A stretch of 25,892 nucleotides of DNA from Haplosporangium gracile (lineage: Eukaryota > Mortierellomycota > Mortierellomycetes > Mortierellales > Mortierellaceae), in contig JAAAUF010000605.1 of NCBI GenBank assembly GCA_015499985.1, positions 1-25,892 on the forward strand, in the 5' to 3' direction. Shown piece by piece: positions 17,330 through 25,892 of this stretch; position 1 is the stretch's first letter, and each line of letters begins with the position of its first letter. The notes beneath the pieces are model-generated. The model did no database searches, was not told the origin of the DNA, and was given only the letters and a program-made list of their open reading frames with translations. The position numbers were made by a program, and so were the translations under genes.

Positions 17330-20300
17330 ATGGACCTCGAAGCACTACGAGCTGCTGTCCTAAACTCAAGGAAGAATACCCCCGCAGCAGGAACTCCATC
17401 CGCAGATCTATCTACTCCTTCCACTCTCTCCCCCGTCTCCAATGGCCTCTCGCCCAGCGCCACCACATTGACGACGCCAACAACCACAATTACTACGACT
17501 ATTGCAACAGCAGCAATCATAGAGATAAACACAAAGGTCAAAACACAAGCCATTGGCAGAACCGCCAGTCTTCGTCCTTCAACTCAAGGCTCAGATTCAT
17601 CCAACACAGTGGAGTCTGATAAAGAAGAAGGAGAAATTAGCGACGAGGAAATGAATACCAACAAAACCCCCTCGCGCCCTATCTCAGTCACTAATACTCC
17701 CCTCACTGCGAACTCTCAGCCCAGTGTCGCTTCTGACCCTGCCAGTGCCCCACAACGTCCAACCTCGCAGGAGTATCGCCATCAAAAACAACTCTCAGGG
17801 GGTGGGTCACGAGACACATCAAAGACAACAACAACGGAAAATGGGGAAATGAACGCTGTCAAGTCCGAATCAACAAGCGACTTCACTTTACTCCTGGCCG
17901 ACTATGAGCTTTCAAAGGCGAGGACGGATTTCAGACCACAGCCAGTGGCCAGGATTCCCGATCCAGCTGCAATCTCCGACATTCCTGGACTTGGACAACT
18001 CAGGAACCGAGAACGATCATTACCTCCTCTGGAAGACTCATTCAGGTCAAGGAACCGCACCGACAGTCATTACGGCTCAGGGCCCGGTTACTCACGGGAG
18101 TACCAACTGTCAAGGTAAGGATTGTTAACTTTGCGAGTAGATATTAATCCACGCAAAAATAGCATTCCTGTTGGCCATGTTATCTGATTATGGCTTTTGG
18201 CATTTCCTTTTTGATATAGCAATAGCTCCTACTCACGCGACTCTTACCCACCTAGTAGAGAACCTGTTCATCGTGGGCCCGATCGTCCGATTCACCCCCC
18301 ACAACGCCAACTTTCTAGTCCAGCTACTTTCCCGGATGGATCCAATGTCTTTGGTCCAAATGAGAAGCCCCGTATTATCCCACAATCCTCAAAGCCCGAA
18401 GGTAATAATGCCTTTTATTTTTTGTCTGCACGCCATGTCGAAATCAACACTTAAGATGCCAAATAGGATTTAAATTAATCAGTATTTATTTTATTGATGT
18501 CATCCATAATAGCCGCGAAAACGACACAGATACACACCCTTGTCGACACACTGCTCGGTCACGGAGTACTTCCTGAACAGCTCTTACAGAGGAAAATCGA
18601 TCCTGTCGTCATCAACGAAGTGATTCAACAAAGGGCAGCACGGCAAGGACTCGCGTCCCCAAAGGTGCCGACATCCCCGTTTCCGCCAAACCCTGTAACA
18701 CCTTCACCAGTCGTTCCGAGCAGCCCGCGGACTCAACCCTACTTCCCTCAACAGCCATGGAATGTAGCGCCATTTGCGCAGCCGGCAGCGTTGGTACCGC
18801 CAGTTTCCCCAGCAGTAGGTATTAGCGCGTCGGACGCGACGGAGGTTGCCAATGGATTGCAGCTCTTTCTCCAAACCCAATCTGCACCATCTCAACCACA
18901 GCCACCGATGCCAGTTTCTTCAACAAGCGATGACATCGCTCGAAAGCAACTCGAGATGATCCTCTCAATTGCGTCAAAAGTTTTGCCACAAGGATGGAAT
19001 TCCTTGGTCCAACCACGCCAAGCTGACAATTTGACATCTGCGCCATCCGCTCTTGGTCCTACTACCACAGCACCCAATCCACCTCAACCTCTCCACAACA
19101 GCAAAATCAACAACAGCTCGAACGCGTCCCTTGTCATTCCGCTTCGACGCCAAACCGATGGAGAGCAAATCAGACGAGATGCATCGGGAGCGATAACAAC
19201 TTCAGGAACACGGATGTGGACTACGGAAGAACGAGACACTACAAAAAAGTTCAGCGATCTCACCATCTCTGGAAGCGTCCCGCCACCATTACCCACTCGA
19301 CCTGTCGAACCTCCGGCAGTTCGCGCTCACGTTGCAGTTGCGAACAATAGCGCTCCATCGACTAATGGGCGGTCACATCCCAGTGAAAGGGCCCCCATTC
19401 CTCCCCCGCCACCACCACCCTCGTTGCCATTGGCACCACCCCCTCCACCACCACCACCCAGCTCTCCTCCAAAAGAAGAATGCACACCCGCCGGACCTGC
19501 TTTTGGCCAAACATCTCCGAAAGCACCGCGAGGTGCAGAGTCTGCTGGGACGAACAGGAAGTTGCAACCAGCCCAACCCACTGACTTCTCCTACGTGGAA
19601 AGCATACCCGCTGGTCACGATGCGCCTACGTCAGGCTCCCAAGACGAGATGGATATGGATTTGGACGACGGGTATGGAGGTTCAATGATCCTTAACGGTT
19701 CCTGGAAGACGATGGAGGAGCAGACCGCCAACGGCTCAGATTTCTCTCCTCAGCATCCTCCTCAATATCCTCTCAACCGGTCAACGCTACTCTACAATTT
19801 ACAGTATGGCACACCTGGCCGCTCACACACTCACTCTGCCCCCGCATCCATCGTCAACACTCCCGTGAGGTCACCCGGCCAGACAGAGCTACAAGCAGGA
19901 TCGACTATTCCTCGCGGTAACACAAGACGAGCAACAGCTTTGGATTTCATACCGAAACTTTCTCAACCAACGCCGTTTATCATGGAACGTCAGCTCCCAT
20001 ACCTTATCGACCTGGATGATGAAGACGGTGATGAGATAGGAGGGCAACCCGCTGCAGAGAATTTTTCAGCATCCAAGCCAAGGATGATCTCAACCTCCGA
20101 TCGCTCAGAGTTTCTCAACCAAGAGATGAAGAGGCTTAATGAAAGGATCGCCGCAAGAGAACGGGCCAAGTTGTCGTCGCCCTCGACGCCTATCACTCAC
20201 AATAGTAACCCCCAGTCGCCGGCACAAGGAGCACCTTCGCCGATGAGTCAACAACCCGATCCGACATCACGAAAACCTAGTCCTCAGCAGGAGGACCAGG

Positions 20301-23300
20301 AGTTGACTTCAGGGACCTCCTCGACGCCTGCGACGGACGAAGCCGATCTTCTTAAGGAGACCCTTAGCAACTACACCAAAACTCTGGAGCAGCTTCGATC
20401 GCAGCTGCAGCAACTCGAACTGGAGAAGCGATCTGCGATTGACTCTTTGGGAGCGGAAGCGCTCAAATCAGAGAACGACCGACAGGATTTGCAGGAAGTA
20501 CATCAGGCCCTTCAGGTTGCGAAAGAGGACGTTGCTCTCAAAGCCAAGGAGCTCGAGGAGGCGCAACGTCATCTCCGTCGGGCAGAAGGACTATTAGCTC
20601 CACTTTTGAATCGTCTGGATGTTTCGACCGCCGCCAAGGCCCTGCTGCAGGAGCGAATCGATCGGGCTGAGTCATCTTGCGCCGAACTCAAAGCTTCGAT
20701 CGCCAGTATTCAGCAGGATATCATTCGGAAACGCACACGCATGATGATGCTCGGATCAAGTCTAGCAACCAAACCCGCCGCGAAGCCCTCGGATACCAAA
20801 GATCAATCGAGACACGAGAAGCCAGAACAGCAGAAACCTGACGAAGAGATTGCACAGTACGCTTTTGCGGATCAAGAGATGGCTGTGTCGGAAGACTCTG
20901 GTAGGCCGCAGTTACGACAAATAGCTGGAGCTGACGAAAAAAATTATATTTTCAATGTATGGGGACACTGACGTGCCATTATAACTTCCTCAATAGGTCC
21001 CAAGCGAGGTTTTGAGTCGAACGGATCGACATGGGATCCGACGGTGCCCAAAAAGCCAAGGATCCAAGCAAAGGAGGAATTGTCAGCTCTCACTAAGAGG
21101 ATGAACGAATTGGCTAAGGAGAAGGAGCTGCTCAGCACTGCAGCTTTTCCTCCAGCATCCGCTCAGACACTCTCACGACCTACGGCCGCCAGCATGAACG
21201 ACCAGTCGAATGTCCCTGTCTCCTCTCAAGGTAATATCCGGAGAGCTCCTTTGCCACGTACCAGAGCTCCAGTTCCGACACCCTCTTCATCTGTTCAAGT
21301 GAAGGCGTCCAAGCCCACGTACAAGCCTACACTGAGCTCCACTGTCCCGAACGGGCTGACTACCCCGAATCTCTCGGTGCTGGACCACTTCCTGTCTCAG
21401 CCAAAGAAATTACAGGAAGAGGCCCCTGCGAAGAATCGCGCCAGCAACGCAACACCATCGGTTTGGAGTCCCTCGACCGAGATCAACAAGCTGTTCTTGT
21501 TGGACAACTCCCTCTTTGACATGAACCGGCTCTGCCTTCCCTCGGACCTGGCAAGCTATCCTATCCCTCAACTTCCCAAGGAAACTCAAGAGGAATCGTC
21601 TGCACCTCAAAACAATGAGGCTCAGGGCCAGCCGCTGGATGTCGCGTCGGCATATGAATCGCCATTGGCCATGTTTCGGTCGTTTCGCTTTTCGCCGCGG
21701 TATAAGTCAGCAGTGCACGGAGGATACCGCTCACTGACCTACAGCCACAAGATCGATCCAATGAAACGGATGTGTCTCTACGAGTTATCAGGAGGCTCAT
21801 GCAACGACGACAACTGCAAGTCGCAGCATATTCGGAACTGTGGGCTGACAGATGAGGAACTGGTCATCGACATGGCGCGCTATTCGGAAGGCAAGAGTCC
21901 AGAGACCCGCAAGGTTTTCGCTGACATGAAATCCGCCAAGCTTGCCCACCTTCGTGCCTCACGCATTCACAACGCGGATATCTTGGTGGACGCCATCGTC
22001 AAGGCTCACAACGAACTCGGCAACAGCCAAGGCTCGGCCTCTGTCGTTAAGTTCGGTCCTCGTGTTACCCTTCAAGGAGAACAAGCACCTTTTTCGACTG
22101 AAGAAAAGCCTCTGATGCGCACCGGTCCATCAATCGGAATCGACAATTTCCTTGAGACTCCTGAGCCGAGTGGTGGTTCACTTGATGAACATCCCATTAC
22201 AATGGCCATTTTGACGAAAACCCTCGCTGGAGCGCCTCCTTCCAAGATAATCCGTTACCATGACAAGGCAGGGTCAATCGACTACGAGGCTTTGCTTAAG
22301 AAGGAAACTTCCAACGCAACCATTTGGGCAGAGTTTGCCATGCACGAACTCTCTTCTGCACTCAACAATCCCGATGTGTTTGACGAACAGCTTCGTAAGG
22401 CGCTGAGTGTCTTATCACGAGCGCTTGGAACCTGCCCTACGAGCGAATCTCTGTGGGCGTTGTACCTGGACTTGCATACACGCTACGGGGCCGAGTTGGA
22501 GACTCGCGCGATGTTTGAACAGTGCCTTCAATATGTACCTCAGTCGCATTTGTTGTGGTTCAGGTAAGAATCCTTGATGCTGAATAATACAGCGTCTCTG
22601 AATGTTTGCTCGAAGTTGGGAATTGCTGTTGACTAATTTGTTTTTTTTTCTTTTGGTGGTATGGATTAGATACTACCTGTGGGAGAAAGGCAGTGATGAG
22701 CGCGTCTTTGTTTTGGATCGGATGCTGCAAATGGCTTGTCAGGAGCAGGTAGAAGTGGTTGACCCAGCTATTCAGTCTCGATTCATTGTGGACGTGGTCT
22801 TGCAGATTGTCAGGAACATGGTCAAGAATGGCATTGTGGAGGCAGCCAAGAACTGGATGCAAAACTTTTTGACGTGCACCACTTGGGAGTCGGTGCGCCC
22901 GTCGTCACTTTCGTATGCACAGCTGGATGATGTCTGGCTGGAACAGGACATGGTGGAGGATATTTCGTCAACGCTTGCTTCGAGGATTCTTTCCTCAAAA
23001 GACCTCTGCATTCTGTGGCTCGCCTACGTGTATTTGATTTGGTTCCATGAGTTGCCCACGGCCCTTTTCCATCAGTATCCGAACGACTACCTCTCGGACG
23101 ATAGCTTCTTTGTTATTCAGTGGCCTGTCACCGAGGAACTCGAGCAGGAAACCGAACTTTACAGCATTGTCCATGAGATTTTCTTGGGCTTGACAGTTTA
23201 TTTTGTGGACTTGGATGCTCGACTTCCTGTGGTTGCGCTCCTGAGGAACTTTGTTGGGTTCTTGATGTCTCACGGTCAGAATCAGGACGAGATCATGGAG

Positions 23301-24950
23301 TTGGTGAACCCAAGTCAGTTCTCACCACGTCTCCCCGAGGTCCGCGATTTGTTTTGCGAAGTTCAGATGGTAAGTCCTTTCTCGTCTATGTTTACATGTG
23401 TGCGTCTATGTCTTCTTGACTTTTTCAATATAATTTATGAACATCTATCTAACTTTATGCATTCACTTTTTTATTTTCTAGCATTATGGAAATCATACTC
23501 AGGCAAAGGAGGCTTTGGAAGCGACTGTTCAGGAGATGCCCTTTGAACCGTATTTTTGGAACCGATATGCCTACATGCTCTCGGTGGACAAGAAGGCGGA
23601 CTGCCTTGGCCAGTGTGCACGGGCGTTTTTCGATACTAGTGAAGGCGAAGAGTTTAACCAAGCCAATGCTGGGCGCGATTCGTCAGAGCAGGCCATTCTG
23701 CTGTACAAAAAATTACTCGGCCTTGACCTCCCCTATAATTTCAAGGCGCCACCCGCAAAAGTCGAGATTGCACCTTTCAGGACCAATACATTTTTGTGGC
23801 TGAACTACCTGTCGCTCCTTGCTCTCCAAGCGAAGGATGTACATTCGCTCGATGACGTGACCTTGATGCTCTCTGCCGCTTTCGATAGCGTCCCGCGGTA
23901 CAAGAGATCATTGATTGTCACAGAGTAAGTTCATTTTCGCATTTGTGATTGCAGTTGTTGACTTCGAAGTTACGGGCACATTGACCATGTGCTAATGTAT
24001 TTTTTATTTTCTTATGATTTCGTTCACATAGACTGGCAACCCACTCGATTATGCTTGCCCTCGATAAGGCGTTTGAGACTGGAAAGCTAGAAAGCATCAT
24101 CGAGTCAGCAACGAGCGACATCATTGCTTCAAAGCCGAACCCGTACGACAAGAACCAAGGCGAGGACTTGGGAGTGTCGTCGCTCCACGACTTTAGACTC
24201 TTGAATAAGGTTGTGGAGTCTGTCTGGAAACGGACTGCAAAGGGTCCTGACGAATTGCGCGTGCATTTAATGGGATCGCTTTTGCGATTATTCCCCGAGG
24301 ACTTCGACCTCTATCTCTGGTAACGAGGTTGACAGATCTAGATCTGAAATATTTTGTGTAGAGTGAACAAGTGCTAACAATATTTTTTTTGATCTATATA
24401 TAGGTTGGGGGAAGCACAGGAAAGAGCTGGTCATGTCGAACAGTGCAGGAAAATACTCGTCTCGTGTCTACGTCGATTCCCCACCTCGGAGCACCTTTGG
24501 AAACGGTTTGTTCTTTCTCATTTCATTTCTTCATTCTCTATTGTATTTTCTGATGCGTTTTCTTTTGTATATCCAAGAGGGGCGATGCCAATGGCGCTTT
24601 TTTACAATTTTTTTTCAACTATTTTTTAGGATGATTGAAATCTTTAAAGACAGCGAGTCGAGCGAGAGCGCGGACTTGATCAAGCAAGCCAGCGTGTTCT
24701 CCTCTTTAGCATACAAGTTGGACAGGATGGTAACCCTAAGGGCGGAATGACGCAGACACTAGATAGGATTCATATTTTTCGATCATTCTTTTGTTTACAG
24801 ACTAACTTGGTTCTTTCGTTTCTTTTCTAGCCGGCATTGGGACTTTCTGGGCTCGGACATGCCGCAATGCCATTAGGAGGGCATGAGAGTGGAGCAGTCG
24901 TTATCGAAATCGAGGACGACAACGAGAAGGAGATGCCAATGGTCAAGTAA
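17330..24950 (+). CDS. ZFC3H1: ZFC3H1/Red1-like zinc-finger protein of nuclear RNA surveillance, ten exons
   Basis: Exons: 17330-18114, 18220-18401, 18513-20900, 20997-22563, 22670-23369, 23482-23924, 24032-24319, 24404-24505, 24630-24729 and 24831-24950. They give 2224 residues; all nine introns are GT-AG and keep phase. The N-terminal half is disordered and Ser/Pro/Thr-rich, with an acidic EEGEISDEE motif at 99-107 like that near the start of animal ZFC3H1. A polyproline run lies near 617-645. Coiled coils lie at about 930-1070 and 1134-1160. The diagnostic zinc finger is C-x8-C-x4-C-x3-H (Cys1378, Cys1387, Cys1392, His1396; CLYELSGGSC then CNDDNCKSQH), the family's putative zinc-finger domain. 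From about 1560 to 2150, helical HAT/TPR-like repeats include LWALYLDLHTRYG, LLWFRYYLWEKG and HLWKR. In human PAXT and fission yeast MTREC such proteins bridge Mtr4 to RNA-binding factors and send nuclear RNA to the exosome. The length fits ZFC3H1 (1989) far better than Red1 (712). Confidence 0.86.
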
Positions 24951-25664
24951 TGGAGTCAAAGGAGAAATCAGACCAGGGTGGCAGGCATGAGATGGGCCAC
25001 TCTATCAGCTCATTTGATGTTGTTGTTTTTTGCTGTTACTTTGTCGATTATTTGCGTCATGTCCCTCTCCTTTGTGTTGATAGACCAGGAATCCGACACT
25101 CTTTTTTTGAGATGACACCTCGAGAAGGAAAGTAAGGATCACTCTCTCGTTCCTGTATCCGCGTCATCTACTATTCAATATCTTGTCTCTCCACTATATG
25201 GTATCTGATGTTGTTATTATTCCTTCGTTCTTCAATTCCAACAGATTTTATTTCTATCGTAGATAGATACTCAGTCACTCTTCTATCACATCCGTCAGTC
25301 AGTTCACAACCCATTCCCACTACTCTCTCAGCGTTTCTTGGTCTTATTTTGTCCCCATACTCATCCTGATCTCCCTGCCGAAACTTGGCGAGTTGCTGTA
25401 AGAGGCATCTCAGTGCAATATCCCTCAGGATCTCACAGGAGCCCCAAAAAGAAAAAAAAATCACCAAAAAAAAAAAATCGTGGGCGTTGTTGTTTCAGGT
25501 GTTGTTTTCCAGTCGTTTGTTCCCCTTATGACCAGTCGACACGATTCTTTTCTCAGTCTGAACAAGACCAGCTAAGAATTGATAGACAGTTAACAAAACA
25601 AGTAATAATAATGATAATAATAAAAAAATAAAAAAAAAAAAACTATCTTCTTAGTTTATTTCAG
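24951..25664 (+). other. 3' region of the ZFC3H1-like gene and upstream region or long intron of the next gene
   Basis: About 710 bases with no convincing complete coding exon. The 5' half is T-rich with C/T patches. Around 25445-25480 there are A-runs broken by TC, and 25604-25642 is A/T-only (ATAATAATA then A-runs, including AATAAA at 25619-25624). A TTTATTTCAG acceptor at its end leads into the coding exon at 25665. A candidate one-codon exon (ATG 25198-25200 followed by GTATCT) may lie inside. The boundary between the two genes is not resolved. Confidence 0.4.
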
Positions 25665-25892
25665 AGTGATTCAAGGGTACGCTTCGATGATCCCCAAATT
25701 AAGGCTGCTGGTGAGTAGTTGCCTCAAGGCGACCCTTTAATTTTTTTTCTTTCTTTTTCCGTACGCAATTCATATCTCCAGTAAAAGCCCAAGGGAAACA
25801 TTTAATAGTAAAAGGAGCTACATACCAAACCCTTCCGAGAGCCATCCACCAGTCGCAGTCCGGTCCTAAACCTGGCTCTGCGCAACAATTGC
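25665..25892 (+). CDS. Partial gene of unknown function, two exons, running off the right edge
   Basis: I do not recognise this protein. Two exons are supported by splice signals: 25665-25710, preceded by TTTATTTCAG and followed by GTGAGT, and 25782 to the window end, preceded by CATATCTCCAG. Joined through the split codon G/TA they read without a stop for 53 codons, beginning SDSRVRFDDPQIKAA and continuing VKAQGKHLIVKGATYQ, with a basic, Gln/Pro/Ser-containing end. The first exon has no in-frame ATG, so a start must lie upstream. An ATG directly followed by GT at 25198-25202 would give M joined to SDSR in the right phase, which is attractive but unproven. The reverse strand is also open over the last 110 bases, so strand is likely but not certain. 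The gene is truncated by the window edge. Confidence 0.5.

Noticed and set aside
24801..24830. Alternative upstream acceptor (TTTACAG) for the last ZFC3H1-like exon
   Set aside because: Using it would bring an in-frame TAG before the conserved acidic C terminus, while the TTTTCTAG acceptor at 24830 keeps the frame open.
24950..25135. Open frame overlapping the ZFC3H1-like stop codon
   Set aside because: Its ATG overlaps the stop, its composition is not protein-like, and its possible donor at the end does not join the next visible exon in frame.
25664..25892. Minus-strand coding at the right edge
   Set aside because: A reverse reading is open over the last 110 bases, but joining across its candidate intron gives only a few residues before a stop in the best phase. 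The plus strand has a better acceptor/donor/acceptor series and a longer joined frame.
1..25892. Mobile element, CRISPR array, toxin system, virus or biosynthetic cluster
   Set aside because: No transposase, reverse transcriptase, terminal repeats, spaced direct repeats, NRPS/PKS motifs or viral genes were seen; the window is ordinary fungal housekeeping DNA.

Overview
The window reads as nuclear DNA of an early-diverging filamentous fungus. The closest fit is a Mucoromycota/Mortierellomycotina-type genome, but that is inferred from style, not proven. The evidence is split genes with short GT-AG introns (about 70 to 350 bases), pyrimidine-rich promoters and 5' leaders, near-balanced base composition in the exons, and eukaryotic proteins such as a kinetochore subunit, an actin regulator and a rhodanese-USP deubiquitinase. 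No bacterial operon, rRNA, tRNA, CRISPR array or transposon was recognised. I rebuilt the gene models by hand from splice-site sequence, reading phase and protein continuity.

Layout from left to right: (1) 439-2555 (+), a three-exon alpha/beta hydrolase of the hormone-sensitive-lipase type. (2) 2556-4672, a 2.1-kb stretch with no convincing gene, holding a pentanucleotide tandem repeat. (3) 4673-6235 (+), an intronless galactokinase. (4) 6658-7314 (+), adenine phosphoribosyltransferase with one intron. (5) 7605-12168 (-), a seven-exon ubiquitin protease of the Doa4/USP8 type with an N-terminal helical MIT/USP8-like region, a rhodanese domain and a USP domain; it converges on the APRT gene. 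(6) 12839-15481 (-), a nine-exon WD40 protein, actin-interacting protein 1. (7) 15791-16835 (+), a five-exon Nnf1/PMF1-type kinetochore protein, divergent from AIP1. (8) 17330-24950 (+), a ten-exon gene for a 2224-residue ZFC3H1/Red1-type nuclear RNA surveillance protein. (9) 25665-25892 (+), two exons of a further gene that runs off the right edge; I do not recognise it.

The genes do not form a pathway cluster. They cover lipid/ester hydrolysis, galactose entry (Leloir pathway), purine salvage, ubiquitin recycling and endosomal sorting, actin turnover, chromosome segregation and nuclear RNA decay. I found no clear new biological system. The most notable points are the animal-like architecture of the ZFC3H1-type protein, the unassigned gene at the right edge with a possible ATG-only first exon, the probable Asp-to-Glu change in the hydrolase triad, and a few regulatory-looking motifs.
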